Below are positions 34,034-46,219 of a DNA stretch of 64,000 bases, piece after piece. The stretch's first letter is position 1, and each line of letters opens with the position of its first letter. Position numbers and translations under genes: made by a program. The notes below the pieces were generated by a model. It was not told where the DNA came from. It was given only the letters and a program-made list of their open reading frames with translations, and did no database searches. Source of the stretch: Craterostigma plantagineum (Eukaryota; Streptophyta; Magnoliopsida; Lamiales; Linderniaceae); contig JAPQWV010001416.1 of assembly GCA_027422505.1 (NCBI GenBank), positions 25,234 to 89,233 on the forward strand, written 5' to 3'.

Positions 34034-35643
34034 CTACTTTGAATTCTGCTTGGTGGGAACTTCTTGCAATCCTCTCCTGCTCCTCAGGGTTACCACGTTG
34101 CAGTACTCTTTAGGGTTTGTCTCGGTGTAGCTTGGGAGTGATCCTTGATTTCGCCCCGCCAGTTGCTTTGCTAATTGGCCCACCTGCAGCTCCAACTTCT
34201 TAATCGAGGCGTCTGTGTTCTGGGCACGTATGTCATTTGCCTCCATGTACTCCTCCATCTTCGACATTCTACTCTCGTGAGCTACGGTGGTATTGTTGAA
34301 ATTTGTGAGGAACGTTTTCATCATGTCCTTCATCTCCTTCATATCGTCGAAACCTGACCCTGCAGGTGTATTCTGGTATTGTCGTGGCGCCCCGCTTTGG
34401 AAACCGGATGGTCTAGGTTGAAATCATGGCGGTCCTTGCCCTTGGTGGTTCTGATTCCCATACGCCAAGTTGTGGTGTGCTCGAGGTTGGAAGCTGCGCT
34501 GGCCACCTTGGTAATTCCCCATGTAAACTACGTGCTCCAGCAACTGCCGAAGTTGGCATTCAGACGTCTCGTGGGCTGCGCCACAGATCCCATACAGTAG
34601 TATGTATGGCGTATGCTGTGTCGGTGCGGTGGTCGTCATGGCATTCACGGGTTGTGTCTGCCCGGATTTCGGAAGTAGTGTGCCAATGACTGTCAGTAGC
34701 TGAGAGTTTGTCGCAGCGATTTGTTGCTGGAGTGCCTCGAATTTGGCATTCGTGGCTGTTCCCTCGCTTACTCCGAACACGCCTGGTGTCTTCATCTTCG
34801 TATTACCCCTCATGAAGCTGTTCCTCGAGTAGTCCTTAATCAGATTCCAGGCATCGATCGCATTGAGCTTCACGAGTTCTCCTCCTGCGGCTCCATCTAG
34901 CATGTGAACGGTTTGGTCATTAAGCCCCTCGTGGAATCGGTTGATCTGGGCTGCCTTCCACATCCCGTGTTGTGGGCACCTCTTCAGTAGCGCCTTGTAT
35001 AACTCCCACACCTCGTAGAGACATTCTGAGTCCTTTTGGTGAAAAAGGGAGATCTCCGTCTTCAATCTTAGCACCTTTGATAGTGGAGTAATGGTTGATG
35101 AAGGCGACGCATCTCCTCCCAAGTAGTGATTGATCTGGGCGGCAACATATCCAACCAGTCCTTCGCCCTGAACTTGAGCGAGAATGGGAACAACATCAAC
35201 TTAATTGCATCGCCCGGGACACGGTTGGTCTTGATGGTGTCGGTCACCGTCAGAAAAGGCCTTCAGGTGTGAGTAGGGATCGTAGTTTGGATTTCCTTCA
35301 AACTCGGCCGTCTGGAATATCATCTGAAGCCAAGAGTGCTTCAGCTCGAAGTTGTTCTCGATCAGAGGGATAACTACCGCCGACTCCCGTCTAGTGCGGC
35401 ATTCTTGAGCAGATCTTGTAGTGATGGCTCTTCCTCTGGAACGTGATGAACGGGCACTCTATGGTCCGCCATTCTTACTTCTGTATCTGGGCTATCTACG
35501 GATGCCTCTACACGAGAGTTTTGGGTCAACTCCTGCGAACTGTCCTCTGAATAGCTAACTAGCGGTTCTTGAGAGCTAGTGGAAACTCCTGCGAAATCTA
35601 GGTCTGCGTCAACAATGGGACCCGATGGATGGCTTCGGGTCAT
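34034..35643 (-). pseudogene. Element F gag
   Basis: The N-terminal part (35374-35643 and the frame after it) includes ELKHSWLQMI and EGNPNYDPYSHLK-like sequence of the gag core. The largest open piece (34424-35122) has SLFHQKDSECLYEVWELYKAL and WKAAQINRFHEGL, a short CCHC-like element CGAAHETSEC, and a Gln/Asn/Gly-rich tail. The next piece (34034-34342) has a coiled-coil-like segment with LELQVGQLAKQL and TNPKEYCNVVTLRSRRG, matching gag ends of Athila/Tat elements. At least three frame breaks. Confidence 0.88.
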
Positions 35644-35802
35644 TCAATGCTGAATTGTACCTTCAAGAAACGGAACTGAAAATTAGCGATGCAGGAAACA
35701 AATAACGCAATTAACACATATAATGCAATTAATAGAAAACTAAGAAAACGTCAAATAAAGTGGCTAAAGTACCGAACTATAGTATTCCTAGTATCAATCT
35801 AT

Positions 35803-35820
35803 TCCCCGGCAACGGCGCCA
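35803..35820 (-). other. Primer binding site of element F (tRNA-Asp type)
   Basis: Minus-strand TGGCGCCGTTGCCGGGGA is complementary to the 3' end of plant tRNA-Asp and is the usual primer site of Athila/Tat elements. The sequence upstream on the minus strand is not an LTR end, which is abnormal. Confidence 0.85.
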
Positions 35821-36123
35821 AAACGACTTCGGGGGGCACTCCTCATCGACGACGGCGTGTTTGAGAAGCTCGGGAAGTTCTGGAATGTCAGCTTCGTAGT
35901 CTTCTTCTTCCTCGAGTTCATCATCGTCGATAAGGGCCAGGCTAACGTTTGCCTTCATCAGGAAGTATTTGGCATTATCCAGTAAGCCATTGGCCAAGGC
36001 TGGATGCATCGGCTTTGTTAACCAGTCATCGTTGAAGATGTATTTTTCTACCGTTGTGTGTGGATTGTAAAGTGTTTCAAGAGATATGATTGGTTCATTT
36101 GAGTGAAAGGATAGAGTAAGTGA
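35821..36123 (-). pseudogene. Acidic ORF between two primer sites, unknown origin
   Basis: An open minus-strand frame covers 35794-36162 and reads through both primer sites. The part between them encodes about 100 residues, with a segment around MHPALANGLLDNAKYFLMKA and an acidic run DDDELEEEEDYEAD. I do not recognise it. It may be the start of the interior of the short-LTR element at 36138-36453, or a captured host fragment. It has no clear start codon independent of the LTR. Confidence 0.35.
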
Positions 36124-36135
36124 GCTCTGATACCA
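36124..36135 (-). other. Primer binding site (tRNA-iMet) of short-LTR element I
   Basis: Minus-strand TGGTATCAGAGC, two bases after the LTR terminus CCAACA at 36138. Confidence 0.88.
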
Positions 36136-36137
36136 CT

Positions 36138-36453
36138 TGTTGGCCCTTTTATTACCAAACAAGGATCAAAAGAAAGGATTGAATGTGAAAACCGTGAAGA
36201 ACACCTTGAGTGCGTGTTAGTGTGTGTATTTCTATGGAAAAGTACAAGGTGGCTTACCTTTTGATTTCTTTTGATAAACCCTAATTAGGGTAAGTTGGGG
36301 CTTTATATACCACAAGTATTTGGTATATTAAAGCCCAGTCCCAAACTTCTACTAAATATCATAAGTCTCCCCAAACTACATCAACACATTAAAATAAATA
36401 CATATAAACCCAAGATTACATAAATTGAAGGATGCTACAAAATATTCCTAACA
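36138..36453 (-). repeat. Short LTR (316 bases) of element I
   Basis: On the minus strand it runs TGTTAGGAATATTTTG...GGGCCAACA and is directly followed by a primer site, so it is a 5' LTR. It includes a TATATAAAG promoter-like string (near 36300-36310). The size and termini suggest a small copia or a TRIM-type element. Its 3' partner is not in the window. Confidence 0.8.
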
Positions 36454-37146
36454 CGCCGGCTTGCCTGCCTAGGCCCCTCTCTGATCGAGATCCCCGCAAC
36501 GATGAGCTTAATGGATCGTTTTAAGGAGCTCTTCAGGGGCAAATATCTTACAGCTCCAGTTCGAGCTCAACAAGTGAACGAATTCATCAACCTCAGGCAG
36601 GGGCAATGACTATGGCCGAGTACATCAGAAAGTTCGAGCAGCTACCGAGGTTCGGAAACCACATAGTGAGCACGGATGCTCTAAAGATCGAACGTTTTCT
36701 TGAGGGTTTGAAGCCGAAACTTTATCACGATGTGAGTATGACTGGACTTCAAGGAGCTACGTACGCGCAAGTGGTGGAAAGGGCACTAGTGGCAGAACAG
36801 GCCGATGCCAGAATTACTCGTGCCCAAGAAGCAAAGTGAAAGTTTACACATGGACCACAGTGGAGTGAGAGTAGTCAGAAGCGTTAGTTTGTGGCTAAGG
36901 GCGCAAAACAGAATGATCAAAAGAGGCCCGGACCACCCCCAGCAACCCAATTCAAATCAGGGGAGGCCCCAACTCACCATACCAGTATGCCCGAGGTGTA
37001 CTCGACAACATTATGGCGTTAGTTTCTCACAGAACGCAAATTGCTTCAAATGTGGTAAGACGGGTCACTTTTCCAAGGCATGCACGGAGAACGCACCGGG
37101 AAGTCAAGCTGGGAGTCAACCAAGACCACCGACCCACATTCCTTGA
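36454..37146 (+). pseudogene. Gypsy gag fragment J
   Basis: Plus-strand frames give the gag core: from 36502 MSLMDRFKELFRGKYLTAP, then after a one-base frameshift near 36605 MTMAEYIRKFEQLPRFG and RFLEGLKPKL, and after a stop at 36837-36839 a CCHC zinc knuckle CFKCGKTGHFSKAC (about 37050-37090). This is a plant chromovirus-type gag. It has no LTR, protease or pol beside it and ends near 37146. Confidence 0.85.
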
Positions 37147-38323
37147 ATGGCGGAATTTTAATATTTTACGGGGTTCCTCGCCTATCCAAGATCGCTCGGT
37201 TACAAACACAAGAAAGTAATGACATAAGAAATAAGGGATCAGCCATGATACCTTGGCTAGCTTAGAATCCTTCGAATCCCCGAGGGTAGTGCCCCTCTCC
37301 TACGCCAAAAGCACACGAACGGGATGCCTTTTTGCACAAGATCGTCACGCCGGCAACTCACTAACATTGCAACTGTCCTTGCATCTGCGGCTAGGGCAAG
37401 AACGAGCTGATTGTTGCCCGAGAGAGAGAGAGAGTGAGAGAGAGAAAGTGATAAGAGGAGAAAACTCTTAGTTTTTCCTCTCTTGAACTCAAATTAAAAA
37501 ATTTAGCTTCTTATCATTCTCGGATCTCGAAACCCTATTAATACTATTTAGGATTTGCCAAAAATAGGTTGAGGTGGTGGGAGGAAAATCCTCACACCTC
37601 CCCTTTTATCAAGTCTTCGTTTTACCAAGTAACGAATTCAAAATTCAAACTTAAATTTAATTAATTAAACATCCAATATCTTAATTAATTAAAATACCAT
37701 ATTTAGTATATTTTAAATATATAATATTCAAGATAAATATATTTTCTAATTTTCGAAATTTTATCTAATAAAATTCGAAACTTATATATATATATACAAA
37801 TATATCCGATATATATCATTTAATTATCCGATATATATCATTTAATTCCAAATTAAATAATATTATTTCTCTAAGATAGTAATAAAGATCTAAATACTAA
37901 ATATAATATAAATCATATACTAAATATAAAATATCCAATATTTAATTTCAAAAATATATTGTGCGGTGAAAAGACCATTGTACCCTAACAAGTCAAACTT
38001 AGTATTTTCGGACGATCAGGATTTTGGACAAGGCCCAAACCCTAACGTCTCAATCTAGGACCTAGCCTTGTCTCTCTCTCTAATGATAACGCTGTGTCGG
38101 TTGCCCTTTTTAAGCCCGACTCTCTTGGTTCGTCTCAACCGGCCTAGGAGGTATCTAGGAGTTCGTTATTCACCTAGCCAACCATGTGGCACCGAACAGA
38201 TCCTAAGTTGAGTACGAATTTGATCTAATCATAATCCACGGACCGACTATAGATTTTTGCCATACGTATAAACCCTTTTACGTTTGTCCCGGTCGAGTGA
38301 AAGTCACGCATTGTCAAACTTAC
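37147..38323 (-). repeat. Diverged copia LTR fragment K
   Basis: The segment 38080-38320 aligns with the middle of the copia H LTR (compare 23400-23600): CGTCTCAAC, CCTAGCCAA, GAACAGATCC and TTTGATCTAATC all occur in the same order. The left part holds a GA-rich run (37421-37449) and an AT-rich stretch (37640-37960). The left boundary is uncertain; the right end is cut by gypsy C. Confidence 0.65.
37804..37847. repeat. 22-base tandem duplication
   Basis: Two adjacent identical 22-base units beginning ATCCGATATATATCATTT, inside the AT-rich part of LTR K. Confidence 0.9.
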
Positions 38324-39200
38324 TGTCAGGAACCGAAACCAAAACCTTATGTTATTCAATGCATTTATATGAATCTGTGCATTTGCACACTTACGCACAC
38401 AGTATGTGTACAAAAAGTAATAATATTCGATTATTCTAAATTCTAGTACGAAATATGTATAATTGATGTAAATAAATGTATGACTAAGGAGGAGAAGTTG
38501 TGATGTTATGAATTTCGGAACCTTAAGGTTTCGAAATTTAGAAATTCGAAAGTGAAGGTTATGAATCTCTATAGGAAGTGTTATGAAATTAAAGTTGACT
38601 AAAAATGATTTTCGAAAGATATGATTGGAGGATAGAATTTCGAAACAGAGTAAGTTATAAAAAGGAAATTTTGAAAGAAAAAAAATTTCGAAACATTAGG
38701 GTTCAAGGTGTACAGTTTCGAAAATTTATAAAGACGAAACAATACTTAGAAAATATAAAGTAAGGGTTAATATATGGTCTATGGTTAATCTTAGGAAAAG
38801 GTTCCTATCAATTGGAAACTAGTAAACGATAAATATGAGATAAGTACAAGGATGTCGAAATTTAATGAGAATTTGAAAGATATAAAGAATTTCGAAGTCA
38901 ATGGTGAGGGTTTCGAAAATCTCAAATGAGATGGAAAGAAATTCGAAACCTAAGATAAGAGTGAATTCCGAAATTTAGGGTTTCTTAGGTATAGTTTCGA
39001 AATTAAAAGAAACTTGAAAGGCAAGTTAAAGAGAAATTCGAAGCCTAAATAAAATGTGAATTTCGAAAGTTACAATTTAACTTGGAGAATTTCGAAAGGG
39101 GTTTTGAAGTCCTAATGGTATGTTTCGAAATTCCTTGAGAATGGATTTCGAAATTCTTTAATGAAAAGAAGCAACTAAATTATATTAAAGTAATGGTTAA

Positions 39201-39216
39201 AATATAGGTTAAGGTT
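39201..39216. repeat. Target duplication of LINE-2, left copy
   Basis: AATATAGGTTAAGGTT is repeated exactly at 41927-41942. The 3' LTR has the similar unoccupied site near 50675. Confidence 0.92.
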
Positions 39217-41926
39217 TTTTTTTTGGGGGAAATTTCACTAAACAAGAAAAACAGGAGTTACAAAAAAACGTTCATGATGTCGCACATGACGGAAAACAAG
39301 CCGTATTATTCTACCGGCCAGACAGCACAACAAACCAATCAACCCAAAATCCTACAAGAGTCCTACAAGACCAAAGCCAAAAGAAAAGACATTCGAAACA
39401 GAGGCTAGGGTAGGACGTCGCACCACATCAAACAACAGGTTTCTGGCACTAGGTGTAGTGCCAGCAGGGTTACCAGGCAATGTGCCATAAACGGCGCAGG
39501 GTGCACATGTGAAGGCTGTATATCGGGGATATAGTCTTCAGGCGAAGTTGAATTATAGCAATGATCTCATCCGCAATTATGGCCGGGGTTCTACGGGCGT
39601 TCTCACGCCACCTCCTGTTTCTTTCCATCCAGATGTGATATACGAGAGCGGCTAACAGGTGGCGGTTGGACAGGTTGATCAGATGCTTTCCTCTCCAAGC
39701 ATGGGCGGCCCATTCCACATCAGTGCGCCAGTTTCTGTTCGGCCAACGGAATTCCACCTTGTTTTTTAGAATCTGCAAGCAACCACGAGAGAAAAGGCAC
39801 TGGAAAAAAATATGATTAATGTTCTCAACAGAGTTGTCATCGCAAAGGATACAATTGTTAGAATTCGCCTGAGTCGCAATCCAAGGTTTGTCCCTCGTAG
39901 GCAGTCTATCCCGAAATGCCATCCAAAGAATGAACTCATTTTTGGGGATGCTGAGGCAGCCGCCAAAGAGATGTGCCCATATAGGTGGGTTCTGGTGGAT
40001 TCTGATGGCATCACGAGCAGAGGCCACAGTGAACTGGCCACTATGTGTACCTGTCCAAATAATATGATCATGATCATTAGGATAGACAGGAGGTAAGAAC
40101 TGGTAGAAATCGGGGAATTCAGCCGTATTCTGGCCAGGCCAATGCCATCCGTCATTGTTGATGACGATAGAGAGTTTGCTATCCATAGGCAGTCCCATGA
40201 CGGATGGGCCATGCGCGTACGAATCAATAAGTGCCTGCCATTCATCCAAGGATCCTGCCAAAGCAATAATGTAGAGCCGTCACCAATTCTAAAACGGACG
40301 AGCTGGAGGAAACGGGGCGCATCTTCATCAGTTTTTTCCAGCTCCAAGAAGCACGTGCGGAAGGCGCAATGGTCCAGAGTGACTTGTTGTGAAGGCGAGT
40401 GCGAGTAATCCAGTCAACCCAAACAGAAGATGATTGACGCTTCGAGAGGTTCCATAGATGCTTCATAAGGAGGGCCTGATTATCGCTGGAGAGTGAGCGA
40501 ATCCCTAGGCCGCTTCTTTGCGCGGGAGGCAAATGTCAGACCAAGCCACCTTAGCAGCCGTACCACTCCAAAGGAATTTTCGTAGCCGTGCTTCAATATC
40601 ATGAATAATTCCTTTAGGAAGTGGTAGGACCCCAGCCCAATAAACATAAAGGGAAGTAAGGACGGATTTTATCAGTTTTGTCCTCCCAGCATATGAAAGT
40701 GTTCTATTCAGCCAAGATCCTATTCTTTTCTCAACTCTGGCAATAAGAGGTGTGCAGTCGTTAATGGTAAGACGAGATGTGAGGAGGGGGACTCCCAAGT
40801 AGCGGACAGGTAAAGAACCCATAGAGAAACCCGTAATACAACCTATAGTGTAGCGAGGTCAGCGGCCCTCTTAGAGATGAAAAATTCACTCTTCAGGGAA
40901 TTCACAGCAAGTCCTGAAAAGGCAGCAAAATCGCGGAGGCCATCCATTAAGATTGCGATCGACTGGGCATTTGCATGGCTGAATAGAAGTACGTCATCCG
41001 CGAAAGAGATCATGAAGAGGCCCGTCGTTTCACAATGCCAGTGGAACTTGAAGCTTCCGTCTGTACTTATTTTTTGATAAAGGATGCCATAGAGGACTTC
41101 CATTACCAAAGTGAATAAATAAGGAGAGATGGGATCCCTTGTCTGATGCCACGTCGGCCGTCAAAATATCCCTCAGCTCTACCGTGATATTAATGGAGTA
41201 CCACGGTGTAGTGATGCAGCTCCTGATCCAATCGATATAGCGAGGGTGAAAATTCATTGCTTGTAGGGTAGCAATGATGAAATCCCACTCAACCTTATTG
41301 TACGCCTTGGTGATATCAACTTTGAAGGTGGCACGAGGTGGAAGACTCTTGTTGTTGTAGCCATGACAGAGTTCCTGAGCAAAAGGATGTTATCGCTAAT
41401 CGATCGCCCAGGAATAAAGGCCGTTTGGGTATAGTGGACGAGGTCTGCCAAGCTGTCTTTGATACGGTTCGCCAGAATTTCGAAATCACCTTATACAGTA
41501 CATTGCAGCAGGAGATGGGCCTGAAGTCAGAAGCTCTCAGAGGTTGGTCAATCTTCGGAATAAGAGATATGATCGTAGTGTTTAGTTCCCGGAGGAGACG
41601 CCCAGAAGCAAAGAAATCCTTAATCGCCATAGTGAGGTCCACCCCGATAATAGGCCACGCAGATTGAAGAAAGCTGCTGAATACCATCCGGTCCAGGTGC
41701 TTATTATCATCAATAGAGAATAACGCTTCCTTACCTCAGCATCTTCAATAGGTCTAGTCATAAAAGCAGCATCGCCGTCCGAAAGTTTCCGCGGGAGAAA
41801 TTGGCCAAGGGTGTAAGAAGTGGCGCATGGTGAAGACTGACCAAGGAGTTCAGAATAGTATCGTATCAGTTCCCCCTTGACTTGAGTTTCGCCCTCAAAA
41901 TGGTGCCATTTTCGCCCTATATCTTC
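39217..41926 (-). mobile_element. LINE-2, 5'-truncated L1-type element of a different subfamily
   Basis: Minus-strand, 2.7 kb, with a T run at 39215-39224 marking the tail and a 16-base target duplication on both sides. It starts just before RT. Its C-terminus (WMERNRRWRENARR..., RLWHIAW) is related to but clearly different from LINE-1a and LINE-3. Confidence 0.93.
39470..41920 (-). pseudogene. LINE-2 ORF2: reverse transcriptase and zf-RVT
   Basis: Right to left: a pre-RT linker with GELIRYYSELLGQS (about 41840-41885), the APGPDGF-like RT start (about 41690), ISDNILL (about 41390-41410), catalytic FADD (40993-41004), the PVRYLGVPLLTSRL segment (about 40770-40815), LSYAGRTKLIKSVL, the LPRKEA/GLGIRSL segment, and the zf-RVT region NCILCDDNSVENINHIFFQC (about 39790-39850), ending at 39470. 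It is broken by frameshifts at about 41690, 41400, 41150, 40830, 40510 and 40240, so it is inactive. Confidence 0.88.
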
Positions 41927-42558
41927 AATATAGGTTAAGGTTAAAGGATGAATTGCGAAATGTAGAAAGGAGAAGTTCGAAATCCTTGGGTCTAGTTTCG
42001 AAATTGGTTTGAGTAAGGGTTTCGAAATTTGAGAAAGAGTTTCGAAATAAATTATAGCTGACTAATGAAGACTTAGCAAGTAGAAAATGAATATAATAAG
42101 AGAATTACGAAGGATGGGATAAGTACTAAGAGAACATCGAAATCACTTATTTGTCTTTTATGGAATAAAAGAGGATAAGAACGATAGAAGCAATAATTGA
42201 TATCACAAGCAAATATCTTAGATAAGGCTAAGGAGCGAAAAACTGGTACAATAATCAAACGCAAACTAGGAAGGGTATGGATTTTATTATGATTTTCATG
42301 TTTTTGGTTATGATTTAGCACGTTAATATGCTGTTAAGCATAAAAATTTCATTTGATAAGGTTTTATATAGGTTCTGGATTTTTTTTTTTAGGTTTGAAC
42401 GTGTTTGAAGATCTCATGAAGTTCTTTATGTTCTTGAAAATATTAATTTTGATCGAAGTTTATAAGATTCTTGAAAGGAAATAGTGTTTTTCGAAATACT
42501 GTGTTTATAGGAATTTTGAAAGTCTTGAATAATGTTTTACAAGTGATTTCGAAATGGA

Positions 42559-44289
42559 GATTTCGCTATCATTGGCGTTGTGAGTCTGTGTCGCTTCCCA
42601 TGTAGTTTTCGCAGATGATCTTCTTCTGTTTTGCCATGCCGATGCTGTGTCTGTTGGCGTGCTGAGGGACGCCTTACTGACATTTTCAGAGCTGTCTGGA
42701 TTACACCCTAATCCGGATAAGAGCGAGATCTACCTGTCGCGGAGGGCGGAGGGCATCAAGGAACAACTACTGGCGTTGATGGGCTTTCGGGAGGGTAGAC
42801 TACCTGTACGTTATTTGGGGGTGCCACTGATTGCTTCTCGACTATCGATCCGGGATTGTGATTCGCTGCTTCAACGTGTTGATGTGCGCTTGGGATCTTG
42901 GCTGAATCGGTCCCTCTCGTATGCGGGTAGGGTACAACTGATAAAGTCCGTACTGCAAGCGCTACATGTCTATTGGTCAGGGGTGTTCTTGCTGCCAAAA
43001 GGTGTTGTCCGCACTTTGGAGTCGAGATTTCGACAATTCTTATGGGGGGAAATCGGCCAACGTAGCATGGGAGGACGTCTGTCTGCCAGTGTCTGAGGGG
43101 GGCTTGGGGCTTCGTTCGATTGCTACTGACAACAGGGCACTCCTTGTGCAGCTCTTATGGAGGGTCATCGATAGAACACCAGATTCGATATGGGTGACAT
43201 GGTTGTACAGTACGCACTTGCATGCGCGTTCACTTTGGACCGTCCCCGTCTCGGCGAACACGGCATGGAGCTGGAGGAAGTTGATGTCGTTACGCCCGGT
43301 AATACTTCCTCTCATTTCCTTTACCGTTGGTGACGGATCGTCATTATTGCTATGGGAGGACCCGTGGATGCGGTCAATGCCACTAATTGAGCGCTATCCA
43401 AGGGGGCCACTTGCGATGGGGCTGCCGTTGGGGACTCGCTTGAGCTCAGTTATTAATGATCACGGATGGAATTGGCCAGGACGCTCAACAGCTGAGTATA
43501 TTGAGTTTAATCACCACCTTCCACCGGTTTATCCGGCTATGCATGATGGGATCCGATGGAATGGCGTGCCTGACGGCCGGCCGACTGCAAGGTTGGTCAG
43601 GGAGATGCTGCGTTTCGTCGACCTCTGGTCCCTTGGGCGGTCTTATTTGGGGGACCACTGCGAGTTCCTCGGCATGAGTTCACCTTGTGGTTGGGCATTC
43701 GTGATCGGTTATCGACGAGGGATAAGCCTTGGGTGGCGCAGCGTGCTGGGACCCCTGCCTGTGTTCTATGCGATGCGCTGCATTTCGAGTCAGCCCAGCA
43801 CCTATTTTTTGATTGTGGATTTTCACGCCAATGTGTTCGATTATTACGGCGGCGAATCAGGTGGGTCTGGCCATACACGGATTGGCGAGAGGGCATCTTA
43901 TGGGCTTCGATGCGATGGCGGCGCCAACACCTTATAGCGGATGCTTATCGGCATGTCTTAGCATCTCTGGTGTATCATATCTGGCAGGCCCGTAACAAGC
44001 GCTGGAAGGAAGGGACTATCACGACAACGGCCAGCCTTGTTGCAAGCGTTCTTAACTTGGTGTGCATGCGATTATTAGGGACATCACCTAAGTTTCACTT
44101 ACAGAGGGCGGCTATTCGGCGCCTCTGGCGTGTAGCTTGGTAGGATTGGAGTCAGTTTTGCTTCTGTTTTTGTTGGTTTCTCGTTGATGGTGTTAGCCAG
44201 TAGCTTGTTACTGGTCGACTCGTGAGTCATCTCACTCATATGTACTTCCCCGAATTTTATATATACATGGAACTTATACCAAAAAAAAA
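42559..44289 (+). mobile_element. LINE-3, 5'-truncated L1-type element
   Basis: Plus-strand, 1.7 kb, ending in an A run at 44281-44289. It begins inside RT at FRYHWRC. The 3' LTR at about 51300-51315 preserves the unoccupied site, which places the insertion precisely. No clear target duplication is visible. Confidence 0.88.
42560..44143 (+). pseudogene. LINE-3 ORF2 C-terminal half
   Basis: RT from FRYHWRC through catalytic FADD (42608-42619), HPNPDKSEIYLSRRAEG and PVRYLGVPLIASRLS to ALHVYWSGVFLLPKGVV. Then the GLGLRSIATDN linker and the zf-RVT region CVLCDALHFESAQHLFFDC (about 43755-43815), ending RLWRVAW at 44143. Frameshifts near 42600, 43055, 43600 and 43690. It resembles LINE-1a closely along its length but has its own substitutions, so it is the same subfamily and a different insertion. 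Confidence 0.9.
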
Positions 44290-46207
44290 GAAGAATTTCG
44301 AGATGGGTAAGAAAAATATCGAAGTGAACTAGATACAAACTCGAGATAAAATGTCGACTTATGTATGATATCGAGATTTACAAAGTTATTTAGATAGGAT
44401 ATCGAGTTAGAATTTCGAGTTATGAATCAAATAGAATGTCGAGATGTATAAAGATGATTACCTAGACTTCAAGATGTGATTTTGATATCCAATTAGAAAT
44501 CTCGACATTTCCTCAGCTAATAATCTCGAGATGGCTTCATTAAAGATTTCGATATATTATACTTTGAAAAGCTCGACATTTATACCTTAAAGAGCTCGAC
44601 ATTATATACCTTAAAGAGCCCGACATCTTATGTCTTGAAGATCTCGACATCTCCTCAACTAATGATCTCGAGATTGCTTAATAAAAAGACTTCGACATTT
44701 TCCAATTTGAGATCACGAGATAAATAGATTTCGACATGTGATAACTTAAAACTCGATACCACCAAGTTTTTTTATAATTATTGATTTCGAGATATAACTC
44801 GATATTTAGAAATGCAATTAATTAGAATTGAGAAATAAAGAGAAGTTTGATATATATATAAAAGGAATTTTAATATCACATAATGTATTCAATATTTAGG
44901 GTTTTGATATAAAATAAGTTAGGGTTTCTGGTAAAGGCTACGAATAAGAACGATCATGCATAATAATAAAGCATGCATATCACATACGCATATCATTATA
45001 GGAATTTTATATTTACGGATAAAATAATATCTCTATAGGTCAGGATCCCGATAAAGGCAAGGATACGATTGATTAGCAAACGGAAACGAAACCTGTGAGT
45101 ATGATACGCAACATATGTTCTGTTTCTAAGTGCTTATGCTTTATATAATTTATTGATTTATAACTCTATGATATACGTGTTACAATTCTATGATATACGT
45201 GTTATATGGATTGACTGGGCTTATAAGCCGTAATGTGTTCTTATGTGACAAATATGATTTGATAGATTTGTGGGATATGTGAAATATGGATATGGGCATA
45301 GCACTTGCATATACGTAATAATGAACGGAGAAACCGTTATGACTGCTACGACATCGGATGATATGGATGCTACGACATACTTCTCTTTAAATCGGGGGAT
45401 GATAGTTACTTCTCTTCAAATCGGGGGATGACAGAGTCCTGTACAGGCACATACAGATATTTACAGTATTGACTGAGTCCCATGCATGGGCGCCGACGGG
45501 CCTACGATACGAGTCTAGCCAGTCTATAACGGGAGTATCAAAAGAAAATGATCATATAGAATTGCATTGACTTATAGGTTATATGAATGGATATGTGGAC
45601 TATGGTTATATGACGGAAATTCATGTTTGAATAAGTGACGGTTAAGTGAAAGAATATATGATTGTATGGATTTCACGTTTGATCTACGGATCTGATATGT
45701 GATGGATGTATAGAATGGCAAATGATCTACGGATGTTATGGCAAATGGTTATATGAACGAGCATGATGGGTATATGAATAGGATGTTACGATAGTTACGG
45801 GAAACAAATTAATTTATGATTACAGCTTCATTATTATATGTTATGGAATAACATGTTGCGATCATACTCTGAATAATTATTTTACAGTGTTGTAGATATC
45901 TAACAGGCTACTTAGAATGCACCCACATACGAAAGCATGGATTCAAGGTTGGTCGGCTACGCTCTCATCCTACTCCCCATAGTATATAGTTACATATAGT
46001 TTAAGGAACGCTAGCAACTTTGTTATGGTATTAAAATGATTATATTGCGTACACATATGTGCGTTATGAGTGAAAGGAAATAGACAGATGTACGCCTCCG
46101 TTTATGTTCAAAGTGATGGTTATGAAAGAATGAAAAGCGAAAAAAATTTATGGGAAAATGCAATAGCTGCGTAAATACGGAAAAAGGAAACGGGGCGCTA
46201 CATGTAG

Positions 46208-46219
46208 TGGTATCAGAGC
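46208..46219 (+). other. Primer binding site of gypsy C (tRNA-iMet)
   Basis: TGGTATCAGAGC, five bases after the LTR terminus GCTACA. Confidence 0.9.

Larger units (their letters stand above)
13434..35820 (-). mobile_element. Tat/Athila-like gypsy element F, internally deleted, with nested insertions
   Basis: Minus-strand element with a tRNA-Asp primer site at its 5' side (35803-35820), gag (34034-35643), a damaged protease (33100-33800), a 3' non-coding region with the typical AAGTGTGGGAGG phrase (about 32525), and a 3' LTR at 13434-15159. RT, RNase H and integrase are missing, so it could move only with help. The solo LTR at 15939-31916 interrupts it. Joining its two halves across the ATAAC duplication is an inference from that duplication. 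A matching 5' LTR is not seen to the right of the primer site. Confidence 0.65.
38324..46202 (+). repeat. 5' LTR of gypsy C (about 3.4 kb without inserts)
   Basis: Starts TGTCAGG and ends GGCGCTACA. LINE-2 and LINE-3 split it into 38324-39216, 41943-42558 and 44290-46202. The first two segments are dense in TTTCGAAA-like motifs; the start of the third is dense in TCGACAT/TCGAGAT. The last part (45200-46000) holds repeated GATGATATGGATGCTACGACAT-like phrases. No coding sequence of its own. Confidence 0.9.

Noticed and set aside
34426..34689. Plus-strand frames over the gag of element F
   Set aside because: Opposite-strand shadows; gag motifs are on the minus strand.
37421..37449. GA-rich run as a possible promoter element or gene start
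   Set aside because: Simple-sequence tract within copia LTR K; no gene follows.
42073..42321. 82-codon minus frame in the LTR of gypsy C
   Set aside because: AT-rich LTR sequence without family similarity; the same region in the 3' LTR has indels that break it.
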